Shown: positions 17,701 to 29,814 of the stretch, one piece after another
Layout of the letters: the number at the start of each line of letters is the position of its first letter
How positions within the stretch are numbered: the stretch's first letter is position 1
Assembly (NCBI RefSeq): GCF_910592395.1
Contig: NC_088308.1
Coordinates: 12,231,001 to 12,295,000 of the forward strand
Direction of reading: 5' to 3'
DNA from: Lineus longissimus
Lineage: Eukaryota > Nemertea > Pilidiophora > Heteronemertea > Lineidae
Length of the DNA stretch: 64,000 nt
Translations under genes and position numbers: made by a program
The notes under the pieces: model-generated
What the model was told of the DNA's origin: nothing
Databases searched by the model: none
What the model saw: only the letters and a program-made list of their open reading frames with translations

Positions 17701-20273
17701 TTAATATGTAAAGAGCAATCTCTAGTGAACTCACACAACTGTCCTTCTGACATATATAGCCAGTACATTGGGGGATGAGTCCCCCAAACCCCCTCCCCCG
17801 TTCTCTGAAAGTGACAGGTTTTAGTCAGTACATCGGGGGGAAGCCCCCCCCCCACCCCCACCCCCATTGACTCTAAAATAATAGAATTCCTTGGAGACGC
17901 TGAACAATAAGGCCCCATAAAGAAATAGTCCCCGCCCCGGTAGCTGTCTCATATCTGCTGACAGAAGCAGCTCTTTGTGGTGAAATAATAATTGAATGCA
18001 TGTCATGACACCCAGGAGCTTTTTCTCATTTCTGAAACAGTTGCATGGTTGGAATGAATTTCCAAATCAGTCCGTCAAATCTCTATGCAATGAAAATTGA
18101 AATGTCACAACTGTCTCCACCGACGTTGTCCTGTATGTCCTAGCAGACGATTTTTAAATAAATGATGTGATTGATATACTTGTAGATTGGAATGAATTAT
18201 TTCTTCAATGATATGAAAGTTGAAAACCCTCTGACATGTCTGAGTACAAAAATGCAGAGGCAAGACACATCATGCATGTCATGACACCCTGGAGCTTTTT
18301 CTCATTTCTGAAACAGTTGCATGGTTGGAATGAATTTCCAAATCAGTCCGTCAAATCTCTATCCAAATGGAACTTTAAGACCACTCTATATTTGTGCAGT
18401 AGTGTTAAAACTGACTTTTTGAAGTAAAGTACGTAAATCGAGAAGAAGAGGACGTTTACTTCGTCTGCAATGAAATGTCACAACTGTCTCCGCCGACGTT
18501 GTTGTCCTGTATGTTCTAGCAGACGATTTTTAACTCACACAACGTAGTGAGTGTAATGGTTACGTGTGTGTATAAAGTGTAAACAAAATTCATATATCCA
18601 TCATGTCCATCGAATCTGAAAAAATTTGTGCAGACCCATGACAGTTCCGGTTCCGGTACAGTTTGTTGCATTCCATACGGGCCGCGCTTGCCGATCCTGC
18701 TTTCACGACGCACCGCAACCACAGTTACCATGATTCCCATTGTTGACGCAATTATTTCATGACGTCATGAGCCTTTGACCAATCACGCAAGTAGATTTAT
18801 TCACACCGGCGCCACTGTCTTGAAGTGTATCTAAAAATCGTCTGCTAGAACATACAGGACAACAACGTCGGCGGAGACAGTTGTGACATTTCATTGCAGA
18901 CGAAGTAAACGTCCTCTTCTTCTCGATTTACGTACTTTACTTCAAAAAGTCAGTTTTAACACTACTGCACAAATATAGAGTGGTCTTAAAGTTCCATTTG
19001 GATAGAGATTTGACGGACTGATTTGGAAATTCATTCCAACCATGCAACTGTTTCAGAAATGAGAAAAAGCTCCAGGGTGTCATGACATGCATGATGTGTC
19101 TTGCCTCCTCATTTTTGTACTCAGACATGTCAGAGGGCTTTCAACTTTCATATCATTGAAGAAATAATTCATTCCAATCTACAAGTATATCAATCACATC
19201 ATTTATTTAAAAATCGTCTGCTAGGACATACAGGACAACGTCGGTGGAGACAGTTGTGACATTTCAATTTTCATTGCATAGAGATTTGACGGACTGATTT
19301 GGAAATTCATTCCAGCCATGCAACTGTTTCAGAAATGAGAAAAAGCTCCTGGGTGTCATGACATGCATGATGTGTCTTGCCTCTGCATTTTTGTACTCGG
19401 GCATGTCAGAGGGCTTTCAACTTTCATATCATTGAAGAAATAATTCATTCCAATCTACAAGTATATCAATCACATCATTTATTTAAGAATCGTCTGCTAG
19501 GACATACAGGACAACGTCGGTGGAGACAGTTGTGACATTTCAATTTTCATTGCATTGAGATTTGACGGACTGATTTGGAAATTCATTCCAACCATGCAAC
19601 TGTTTCAGAAATGAGAAAAAGCTCCTCACTCCTGGGTGTCATGACATGCATTCAATTATTATTTCACCACAAAGAGCTGCTTCTGTCAGCAGATATGAGA
19701 CAGCTACCGGGGCGGGGACTATTTCTTTATGGGGCCTTATTGTTCAGCGTCTCCAAGGAATTCTATTATTTTAGAGTCAATGGGGGTGGGGGTGGGGGGG
19801 GGGGGGCTTCCCCCCGATGTACTGACTAAAACCTGTCACTTTCAGAGAACGGGGGAGGGGGTTTGGGGGACTCATCCCCCAATGTACTGGCTAAATATGT
19901 CAGAAGGACGGGGTTTGGGGGGCTCCCCCATGTCAAACAGTTGTGTGAGTTCACTAGAGATTGCTCTTTACATATTAGATACACTTCAGGACAGTGGCGC
20001 CGGTGTGAATAAATCTACTTGCGTGAATGGTCAATGGCTCATGACGTCATGAAATAATTGCGTCAACAACGGGAATCATGGTAACTGTGGTTGCGGTGCG
20101 TCGTGAAAGCAGGATCGGCAAGCGCGGCCCGTATGGAATGCGACAAACTGTACCGGAACCAGAATTGTCATGGGTCTGCACAAATTTTTTCAGATTCGAT
20201 GGACATGATGGATATATGAATTTTGTTTACACTTTATACATACGTAACCATTACACTCACTACGTTGTGTGAG
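17701..20273 (+). repeat. Higher-order repeat unit 1
   Basis: Order: forward arm (17,701-18,534), module in minus orientation (18,535-18,829), reverse arm (18,830-19,978, carrying an extra internal duplication of about 300 bp), module in plus orientation (19,979-20,273). Forward and reverse arms are inverted copies and could pair into a very long hairpin. Each arm carries a C or G run of 10-18 bases. The ORFs of 60-108 codons here recur in all units and on both strands, and show no sign of coding. Confidence 0.85.
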
Positions 20274-22853
20274 TTAATATGTAAAGAGCAATCTCTAGTG
20301 AACTCACACAACTGTCCTTCTGACATATATAGCCAGTACATTGGGGGATGAGTCCCCCAAACCCCCTCCCCCGTTCTCTGAAAGTGACAGGTTTTAGTCA
20401 GTACATCGGGGGGAAGCCCCCCCCCCCCCCACCCCCACCCCCATTGACTCTAAAATAATAGAATTCCTTGGAGACGCTGAACAATAAGGCCCCATAAAGA
20501 AATAGTCCCCGCCCCGGTAGCTGTCTCATATCTGCTGACAGAAGCAGCTCTTTGTGGTGAAATAATAATTGAATGCATGTCATGACACCCAGGAGCTTTT
20601 TCTCATTTCTGAAACAGTTGCATGGTTGGAATGAATTTCCAAATCAGTCCGTCAAATCTCTATGCAATGAAAATTGAAATGTCACAACTGTCTCCACCGA
20701 CGTTGTCCTGTATGTCCTAGCAGACGATTTTTAAATAAATGATGTGATTGATATACTTGTAGATTGGAATGAATTATTTCTTCAATGATATGAAAGTTGA
20801 AAACCCTCTGACATGTCTGAGTACAAAAATGCAGAGGCAAGACACATCATGCATGTCATGACACCCTGGAGCTTTTTCTCATTTCTGAAACAGTTGCATG
20901 GTTGGAATGAATTTCCAAATCAGTCCGTCAAATCTCTATCCAAATGGAACTTTAAGACCACTCTTTATTTGTGCAGTAGTGTTAAAACTGACTTTTTGAA
21001 GTAAAGTACGTAAATCGAGAAGAAGAGGACGTTTACTTCGTCTGCAATGAAATGTCACAACTGTCTCCGCCGACGTTGTTGTCCTGTATGTTCTAGCAGA
21101 CGATTTTTAACTCACACAACGTAGTGAGTGTAATGGTTACGTGTGTGTATAAAGTGTAAACAAAATTCATATATCCATCATGTCCATCGAATCTGAAAAA
21201 ATTTGTGCAGACCCATGACAGTTCCGGTTCCGGTACAGTTTGTTGCATTCCATACGGGCCGCGCTTGCCGATCCTGCTTTCACGACGCACCGCAACCACA
21301 GTTACCATGATTCCCATTGTTGACGCAATTATTTCATGACGTCATGAGCCTTTGACCAATCACGCAAGTAGATTTATTCACACCGGCGCCACTGTCTTGA
21401 AGTGTATCTAAAAATCGTCTGCTAGAACATACAGGACAACAACGTCGGCGGAGACAGTTGTGACATTTCATTGCAGACGAAGTAAACGTCCTCTTCTTCT
21501 CGATTTACGTACTTTACTTCAAAAAGTCAGTTTTAACACTACTGCACAAATATAGAGTGGTCTTAAAGTTCCATTTGGATAGAGATTTGACGGACTGATT
21601 TGGAAATTCATTCCAACCATGCAACTGTTTCAGAAATGAGAAAAAGCTCCAGGGTGTCATGACATGCATGATGTGTCTTGCCTCCTCATTTTTGTACTCA
21701 GACATGTCAGAGGGCTTTCAACTTTCATATCATTGAAGAAATAATTCATTCCAATCTACAAGTATATCAATCACATCATTTATTTAAAAATCGTCTGCTA
21801 GGACATACAGGACAACGTCGGTGGAGACAGTTGTGACATTTCAATTTTCATTGCATAGAGATTTGACGGACTGATTTGGAAATTCATTCCAGCCATGCAA
21901 CTGTTTCAGAAATGAGAAAAAGCTCCTGGGTGTCATGACATGCATGATGTGTCTTGCCTCTGCATTTTTGTACTCGGGCATGTCAGAGGGCTTTCAACTT
22001 TCATATCATTGAAGAAATAATTCATTCCAATCTACAAGTATATCAATCACATCATTTATTTAAGAATCGTCTGCTAGGACATACAGGACAACGTCGGTGG
22101 AGACAGTTGTGACATTTCAATTTTCATTGCATTGAGATTTGACGGACTGATTTGGAAATTCATTCCAACCATGCAACTGTTTCAGAAATGAGAAAAAGCT
22201 CCTCACTCCTGGGTGTCATGACATGCATTCAATTATTATTTCACCACAAAGAGCTGCTTCTGTCAGCAGATATGAGACAGCTACCGGGGCGGGGACTATT
22301 TCTTTATGGGGCCTTATTGTTCAGCGTCTCCAAGGAATTCTATTATTTTAGAGTCAATGGGGGTGGGGGTGGGGGGGGGGGGGGGGCTTCCCCCCGATGT
22401 ACTGACTAAAACCTGTCACTTTCAGAGAACGGGGGAGGGGGTTTGGGGGACTCATCCCCCAATGTACTGGCTAAATATGTCAGAAGGACGGGGTTTGGGG
22501 GGCTCCCCCATGTCAAACAGTTGTGTGAGTTCACTAGAGATTGCTCTTTACATATTAGATACACTTCAGGACAGTGGCGCCGGTGTGAATAAATCTACTT
22601 GCGTGAATGGTCAATGGCTCATGACGTCATGAAATAATTGCGTCAACAACGGGAATCATGGTAACTGTGGTTGCGGTGCGTCGTGAAAGCAGGATCGGCA
22701 AGCGCGGCCCGTATGGAATGCGACAAACTGTACCGGAACCAGAATTGTCATGGGTCTGCACAAATTTTTTCAGATTCGATGGACATGATGGATATATGAA
22801 TTTTGTTTACACTTTATACATACGTAACCATTACACTCACTACGTTGTGTGAG
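20274..22853 (+). repeat. Higher-order repeat unit 2
   Basis: Same order as unit 1 with very few base differences (for example CTCTTTATTTG instead of CTCTATATTTG near 20,965) and other lengths of the C/G runs. The near identity means recent amplification or gene-conversion-like homogenisation. Confidence 0.85.
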
Positions 22854-25438
22854 TTAATATGTAAAGAGCAATCTCTAGTGAACTCACACAACTGTCCTTC
22901 TGACATATATAGCCAGTACATTGGGGGATGAGTCCCCCAAACCCCCTCCCCCGTTCTCTGAAAGTGACAGGTTTTAGTCAGTACATCGGGGGGAAGCCCC
23001 ACCCCCCCCCCCCCCCACCCCCACCCCCATTGACTCTAAAATAATAGAATTCCTTGGAGACGCTGAACAATAAGGCCCCATAAAGAAATAGTCCCCGCCC
23101 CGGTAGCTGTCTCATATCTGCTGACAGAAGCAGCTCTTTGTGGTGAAATAATAATTGAATGCATGTCATGACACCCAGGAGCTTTTTCTCATTTCTGAAA
23201 CAGTTGCATGGTTGGAATGAATTTCCAAATCAGTCCGTCAAATCTCTATGCAATGAAAATTGAAATGTCACAACTGTCTCCACCGACGTTGTCCTGTATG
23301 TCCTAGCAGACGATTTTTAAATAAATGATGTGATTGATATACTTGTAGATTGGAATGAATTATTTCTTCAATGATATGAAAGTTGAAAACCCTCTGACAT
23401 GTCTGAGTACAAAAATGCAGAGGCAAGACACATCATGCATGTCATGACACCCTGGAGCTTTTTCTCATTTCTGAAACAGTTCCATGGTTGGAATGAATTT
23501 CCAAATCAGTCCGTCAAATCTCTATCCAAATGGAACTTTAAGACCACTCTTTATTTGTGCAGTAGTGTTAAAACTGACTTTTTGAAGTAAAGTACGTAAA
23601 TCGAGAAGAAGAGGACGTTTACTTCGTCTGCAATGAAATGTCACAACTGTCTCCGCCGACGTTGTTGTCCTGTATGTTCTAGCAGACGATTTTTAACTCA
23701 CACAACGTAGTGAGTGTAATGGTTACGTGTGTGTATAAAGTGTAAACAAAATTCATATATCCATCATGTCCATCGAATCTGAAAAAATTTGTGCAGACCC
23801 ATGACAGTTCCGGTTCCGGTACAGTTTGTTGCATTCCATACGGGCCGCGCTTGCCGATCCTGCTTTCACGACGCACCGCAACCACAGTTACCATGATTCC
23901 CATTGTTGACGCAATTATTTCATGACGTCATGAGCCTTTGACCAATCACGCAAGTAGATTTATTCACACCGGCGCCACTGTCTTGAAGTGTATCTAAAAA
24001 TCGTCTGCTAGAACATACAGGACAACAACGTCGGCGGAGACAGTTGTGACATTTCATTGCAGACGAAGTAAACGTCCTCTTCTTCTCGATTTACGTACTT
24101 TACTTCAAAAAGTCAGTTTTAACACTACTGCACAAATATAGAGTGGTCTTAAAGTTCCATTTGGATAGAGATTTGACGGACTGATTTGGAAATTCATTCC
24201 AACCATGCAACTGTTTCAGAAATGAGAAAAAGCTCCAGGGTGTCATGACATGCATGATGTGTCTTGCCTCCTCATTTTTGTACTCAGACATGTCAGAGGG
24301 CTTTCAACTTTCATATCATTGAAGAAATAATTCATTCCAATCTACAAGTATATCAATCACATCATTTATTTAAAAATCGTCTGCTAGGACATACAGGACA
24401 ACGTCGGTGGAGACAGTTGTGACATTTCAATTTTCATTGCATAGAGATTTGACGGACTGATTTGGAAATTCATTCCAGCCATGCAACTGTTTCAGAAATG
24501 AGAAAAAGCTCCTGGGTGTCATGACATGCATGATGTGTCTTGCCTCTGCATTTTTGTACTCGGGCATGTCAGAGGGCTTTCAACTTTCATATCATTGAAG
24601 AAATAATTCATTCCAATCTACAAGTATATCAATCACATCATTTATTTAAGAATCGTCTGCTAGGACATACAGGACAACGTCGGTGGAGACAGTTGTGACA
24701 TTTCAATTTTCATTGCATTGAGATTTGACGGACTGATTTGGAAATTCATTCCAACCATGCAACTGTTTCAGAAATGAGAAAAAGCTCCTCACTCCTGGGT
24801 GTCATGACATGCATTCAATTATTATTTCACCACAAAGAGCTGCTTCTGTCAGCAGATATGAGACAGCTACCGGGGCGGGGACTATTTCTTTATGGGGCCT
24901 TATTGTTCAGCGTCTCCAAGGAATTCTATTATTTTAGAGTCAATGGGGGTGGGGGTGGGGGGGGGGGGGCTTCCCCCCGATGTACTGACTAAAACCTGTC
25001 ACTTTCAGAGAACGGGGGAGGGGGTTTGGGGGACTCATCCCCCAATGTACTGGCTAAATATGTCAGAAGGACGGGGTTTGGGGGGCTCCCCCATGTCAAA
25101 CAGTTGTGTGAGTTCACTAGAGATTGCTCTTTACATATTAGATACACTTCAGGACAGTGGCGCCGGTGTGAATAAATCTACTTGCGTGAATGGTCAATGG
25201 CTCATGACGTCATGAAATAATTGCGTCAACAACGGGAATCATGGTAACTGTGGTTGCGGTGCGTCGTGAAAGCAGGATCGGCAAGCGCGGCCCGTATGGA
25301 ATGCAACAAACTGTACCGGAACCGGAACTGTCATGGGTCTGCACAAATTTTTTCAGATTCGATGGACATGATGGATATATGAATTTTGTTTACACTTTAT
25401 ACATACACGTAACCATTACACTCACTACGTTGTGTGAG
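22854..25438 (+). repeat. Higher-order repeat unit 3
   Basis: Same order again; shares the CTCTTTATTTG variant with unit 2 and has a private change (CAGTTCCATGG near 23,480). The last module ends at GTTGTGTGAGTTA, after which unique DNA (CAAATAGGTGC) begins. Its last module differs slightly from the inner ones (CCGGAACCGGAACTG), like the minus-oriented modules. Confidence 0.85.
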
Positions 25439-25633
25439 TTACAAATAGGTGCAAATAGGTCTTTTCGGACTTTTGGAAATCAGACCTCGATGCAGGCTGC
25501 AGCTGTGTGCAATGCTTGTGTACATGCCCTGAATCGAGAGATATAAAAATGGCCTCCTATGGCGAGAGTGGCATTTTCTTATGCCGATAGTGGGAACGTG
25601 GTAATTTATGTATGCACACAAATTGCAGGTGGC
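25439..25633. other. Unique spacer
   Basis: Short stretch between the array and the nested mobile elements. Nothing recognised. Confidence 0.4.
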
Positions 25634-26095
25634 TGTTGGGTATGGCACGCTAAAGCGGAATTATTTCAACCCTGTACAAAATATTAGCAACATTTTAAAA
25701 AAGATCCAACATTTTGAGAAAACAAGCCAACATTTTTTTTTGACATTTAGAAAAATTCGTTAGAAAAAAATTATTTTGGGGTTAAACTTTTTTTCTTCAT
25801 AAAAAAACTTTAAAAATTCATTATTTCGTGAAAAAATATTTAATTTCTTTTCTACTCTTGAAAATATTTTTCCCGCAACATTTTTTTTTAAATGTTGACA
25901 AAATTTTACGGCAACATTTATTTTCGTTCAAGATTTTTTTCTTGCAACATTTTTCTTCGTCAACAATTTTTTCGTCCAACAACGAGCGCCACCTGTGAAC
26001 AACCCATAAGTACCCATGGTGGCATAACCCGCAGAACTAAGGAGCCCACGCAAAATGGCAAGGTTAGTCTGGAACAGACTTTCGCAAGTAGCTGA

Positions 26096-29000
26096 CAGCC
26101 AGCAGGATCTAGGAACCTCAAGTTCGTTACTTTCAATGTAGAGGGGGCCGTCGCCAATCATGCCTTTGTGAACAGCCAGCTGGGTGACTCTGATATTATA
26201 TGCCTTCAGGAGCATTGGCTGCACGCTTTTGAAAAGTCAAAGCTGGACTCACTATTCCCACAATGGAACCATCACTGTGTTGCCTACGATGAGATGTCTC
26301 AAGACTGCCTGAATCTGTATCACACTGCAGGGAGAGGAGGGGTAGTAACTCTGTGGGCGCCATGGCTCAACCCCTTCATGAAGAAGACAAAAGACGACGG
26401 CAATGAGAGAATACTACTTACCCTATGCGATCTACCCTCACGACCCCTTTGTATCATTAACTGCTACCTGTCATCAGGAACCAGCGCGGTTGCAACTCAA
26501 ACCTTCATGGAGGATACTGACATATTGTACGAGCTGGTGTTAAAATACAGAGGAGAGTATGAAGTAGTCCTTGCCGGGGATCTCAATGAGGACCATTTTA
26601 ACCGGAAGGGGCTGAAGGAGAGACGATTTCTGGAGTTGATACACGATCTGAAGCTTACCGATATAGGTGCAGAATCAACCGCCTCATCATATATAAATCC
26701 ACACCTCGGACACAGGTCCAGAATAGATCACATCTGTATTGGTGAAAGGGCTAGCTCTTCTTCGGGCTGGTCCACCCCATCCCTAATCATGGATCAGGCT
26801 GCGACAAATTCATCCAAGCACTTACCGCTGAAGAGTGACACACAGATCCCATGTCTCAACTCACCAAAGAAGTCACAGAAGGAGCCTGTTGCGAAAAAGC
26901 TCTTCCGATTTGACGAAGCTGATCCTGATGAGTTTGAAAAAATCCTGTCAAACGAGTTGCAGTCTTCTCCCATCCATGACATGGATCCCCACGATGCTAT
27001 CCTAACACTTCAGAATGCCCTAAACACAGCCACCATAGCAGCCGTACCATACAGGTCCATCAAGTCCAGACATAGTGGAGGTCGCCCAAAGAATTGGTCT
27101 GATGAACTGGCAGAAGCAGTCAGAGAATCTAAAAATCGACTATTCTCGTGGAAACAGCTTGGAAAGCCCACCGGTGACCACCCGGCATGGATTGGTAAGA
27201 AAGCGGCAACAAAGAAGGTACGCCAGATCCAGAGGAGGGAGGACGCAAGCGATCGTAAGCAGCTGCTGGGAGAAATATCGTCAGCTTTGACCACTGACCA
27301 GGCTCTTTTCCACAGAATCATTGCTAAACAGAGGAAAGAGAAGACAGCAACAACCGCAATCAGCATAGAAGGTGAAATTATAACTGATGACAACGCTATC
27401 AGAAGTGAGTGGGCAAACTACTATGAAAAGCTAGCAACCCCAAAGGTAGAGGAACCAGATATGGACCGCCTGCTGTTTAACATGCGTAAAGTGGCAGGAA
27501 GCATTGATGACGGTACTGAAATTGACATCACAATGATAAAGAAAGCGATTGACGGGATGAGCAAGAAGAAAGCGGCCGATAGAGAAGGATTCCGCGCAGA
27601 ACATTTAAAATTACTCTCCTGCTCCCAACTTGCCATGGAAAAGCTCACTGCCATTTTCAACTCCATCATGAAGGCGAAAAAGGCCCCGAAGATAATGAAG
27701 ACGGCGTACAAGATCCCAATTCCAAAGAAAGGAAAGGACTCCTTATTGCTAGATAACTACCGCGGGATCACAATAACGTCAATCTTTGGTAAACTACTGG
27801 AGCTGATTTGCCTCATGTGCACTGAGAAAGACCTCACAGATGGGCAGAGCGGACTTCAGTATGGCTTTTCAGCCGGAAGATCACCTTCAATGGCCTCTCT
27901 TCTTGTGACTGAAGCCATCGCCGAAACCAAGGAAAAGAAACAGGACCTGCTGATCTGCTCACTAGATGCTCGCAAAGCCTTTGATGTTGTGTCCCACTCT
28001 CGCCTCAAACTCAAGATGTTTGGTACACCAATGAAGAAATCTCTGTGGTGTCTGATTGACGATCTGTATGACTCCAGTACAGAGGTTGTGAGATGGTGCG
28101 GTGAAGACAGCAGGGAATATGCAGTCCGACAAGGAGTGAAGCAAGGTGCAGTCATGTCTCCGACACTTTACAAGTTGTATGCAAACGATTTGGCATCATC
28201 CCTCACTAAAGCAGGGCTGGGACTGCATATAGGCCCTACATACATCGGATCCCCTGGCTGCGCCGATGACCTACTCCTTCTCACAACAAGTCCCATGGAA
28301 CTTCAAGCAATGATGTCAGTCAGCAACGACCACTCAAACACCAATCTTTATGAACTACATCCAGTGAAATCAGTAGTATGTCCACACCACCAGTCGCAAG
28401 CAAACTCAAGTAAAGCTCAGGAATGGCACCTGGGGGGCAAACCAGCTACTATAGCGGGGGATTTTGTACATCTTGGGCTAAACTGGCAAAAGGGAAAGAC
28501 GTCCCCTGATATTTCACCGAGGATTACCCTGGCAAGACGGACAGCATATGCCCTGATGGGTGTGGGTTTTCACAGCTATAATGGTCTAGACCCTTCCGCA
28601 TCAATGAAAATATATGACACCTTCGTCATCCCAAGACTTCTGCATGGTCTGGAAGCCACCATCTTGTCGGCAGCTCAAGTGTCCCAACTCGATCTCTTTC
28701 ACCGAAAGGCACTAAGACTAATCCAGAGTCTACCGGAAAGCACAGCTAAGTCGGCCATCTACCTGCTGCTTGGAACAATACCAATTCACGCACGTCAACT
28801 CTCCCTGTTTGGAGCCATCACAAGACTCGACAGAAATAATCCCCTATGGCAAGTCGCGCAAAGACAACTGTCTCTTAAATCAGATACCTCGAAGAGCTGG
28901 TTTAACAAGATATGTAAAACAGCCGAAAAGTATGGCATCAACATCCACCAGGCACTTCAACACCCCTGGAAGAAATGCCACTGGAAGGATAACACCATCA

Positions 29001-29608
29001 TGTTGATTAAGGACTCGTGGACCAACGCCTTAGTTTCTGAAGCTCAAGCCAGAAAGACCCTCCAATGGATTATCCTCGACCAGGTATGGATAGGTCGCCC
29101 CCACCCTCTGTGGCAAGCTTGTAAAGGAAAGCAGTATCTAGTTACAGAGGCAACTACAAGAGCGAGACTGCTGGTTGGTAGATTTGGCCTACGACAGGAC
29201 AGAGTACGCTTCAACAAGCAAGAGGTTGATCCCCAATGCCCATTATGTCGCTCGGAAGAGGAAGATGCCCCACACTTTCTAGTCACATGCCCATCTCTTG
29301 AGAAGGATCGAGGGAATCTGATCTCGACACTATGCAGTCTATACCAAGGAGACGGACTACCCCCTCCTCAGACGAAGACAGAGTTGTGCTATGCGATTTT
29401 GAACGGCTGGGGATACAGGATGGATGTACTGACCTATTACACTATACACACACTGAATGGCAACACCAAAAATATTAACACAAGCTCAATTCGAAATACT
29501 CCTATAATTTCATTAAAATCAAACACTGACAGGGCAAACTCGCTATGCAACTTAATATGCCACAGACTATATATCGCCAGAGACTGTAAATACAACGACC
29601 TTTTATAA
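26096..29608 (+). CDS. LINE 1 polyprotein: endonuclease, reverse transcriptase, CCHC
   Basis: About 1,170 residues without a break. Domains in order: an AP-type endonuclease (FNVEGA, CLQEHW with the catalytic Glu, AGDLNEDH, and SRIDHI near the end, 26,130-26,740); a reverse transcriptase (PKKGKDSLLLDNYRGI, SLDARKAFD, RQGVKQGAVMSPTLY, and ADD in GCADDLLLL at about 28,261); a thumb region; and a C-terminal knuckle CPLCRSEEEDAPHFLVTC (about 29,237). The enzyme nicks DNA and copies its RNA at the nick. ADD preceded by Cys instead of the usual Phe/Tyr is a small oddity. The intact frame suggests recent activity. A stop at 26,093 means the N-terminus needs a 1-base shift from the ATG at 26,055. Confidence 0.85.
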   Translation, partial: QPAGSRNLKFVTFNVEGAVANHAFVNSQLGDSDIICLQEHWLHAFEKSKLDSLFPQWNHHCVAYDEMSQDCLNLYHTAGRGGVVTLWAPWLNPFMKKTKDDGNERILLTLCDLPSRPLCIINCYLSSGTSAVATQTFMEDTDILYELVLKYRGEYEVVLAGDLNEDHFNRKGLKERRFLELIHDLKLTDIGAESTASSYINPHLGHRSRIDHICIGERASSSSGWSTPSLIMDQAATNSSKHLPLKSDTQIPCLNSPKKSQKEPVAKKLFRFDEADPDEFEKILSNELQSSPIHDMDPHDAILTLQNALNTATIAAVPYRSIKSRHSGGRPKNWSDELAEAVRESKNRLFSWKQLGKPTGDHPAWIGKKAATKKVRQIQRREDASDRKQLLGEISSALTTDQALFHRIIAKQRKEKTATTAISIEGEIITDDNAIRSEWANYYEKLATPKVEEPDMDRLLFNMRKVAGSIDDGTEIDITMIKKAIDGMSKKKAADREGFRAEHLKLLSCSQLAMEKLTAIFNSIMKAKKAPKIMKTAYKIPIPKKGKDSLLLDNYRGITITSIFGKLLELICLMCTEKDLTDGQSGLQYGFSAGRSPSMASLLVTEAIAETKEKKQDLLICSLDARKAFDVVSHSRLKLKMFGTPMKKSLWCLIDDLYDSSTEVVRWCGEDSREYAVRQGVKQGAVMSPTLYKLYANDLASSLTKAGLGLHIGPTYIGSPGCADDLLLLTTSPMELQAMMSVSNDHSNTNLYELHPVKSVVCPHHQSQANSSKAQEWHLGGKPATIAGDFVHLGLNWQKGKTSPDISPRITLARRTAYALMGVGFHSYNGLDPSASMKIYDTFVIPRLLHGLEATILSAAQVSQLDLFHRKALRLIQSLPESTAKSAIYLLLGTIPIHARQLSLFGAITRLDRNNPLWQVAQRQLSLKSDTSKSWFNKICKTAEKYGINIHQALQHPWKKCHWKDNTIMLIKDSWTNALVSEAQARKTLQWIILDQVWIGRPHPLWQACKGKQYLVTEATTRARLLVGRFGLRQDRVRFNKQEVDPQCPLCRSEEEDAPHFLVTCPSLEKDRGNLISTLCSLYQGDGLPPPQTKTELCYAILNGWGYRMDVLTYYTIHTLNGNTKNINTSSIRNTPIISLKSNTDRANSLCNLICHRLYIARDCKYNDLL

Positions 29609-29636
29609 GGGTTTCTCGATTCTAGCGGGAGGAATT

Positions 29637-29662
29637 CACGAACGAACGAACGAACGAACGAA
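29637..29662 (+). repeat. (GAAC)n tail of LINE 1
   Basis: Six tandem GAAC units at the 3' end, the usual place of the simple-repeat tail of CR1-like LINEs, recognised by the reverse transcriptase. Confidence 0.8.
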
Positions 29663-29814
29663 CAACTAATTGAACTATATCCCCTCGAGACGAGGTTTAC
29701 CTACGGGGTACTTCTGGCATGTTTCTTTACACGAATATCTTACGCACGTGGTAGCTGCACACCAATCACCACCAACCAACACGCGAACTTTTTCATCTGA
29801 TCCTATGTGAGAAG

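Larger units (their letters stand above)
26004..29662 (+). mobile_element. LINE 1: non-LTR retrotransposon of the CR1/jockey type
   Basis: Lies between the left arm (...GTGAACAAC) and the arm's normal neighbour (TAATTGAACTATATCCCC). Its empty site is visible in the inner copy at about 30,100-30,120, where GTGAACAAC is followed directly by TAAATGAAC. The element ends in a (GAAC)n tail (29,637-29,662); GAACAAC or a shorter AAC could be the target duplication. A start-like ATG at 26,055 opens a frame that shifts into the long frame near 26,100. Confidence 0.75.

Noticed and set aside
16513-25438. Repeated ORFs of 60-108 codons (for example MSEYKNAEARHIMHV) as a gene family
   Set aside because: They are carried along by the array, occur on both strands of inverted arms, run through homopolymer runs and show no domain or splice pattern.
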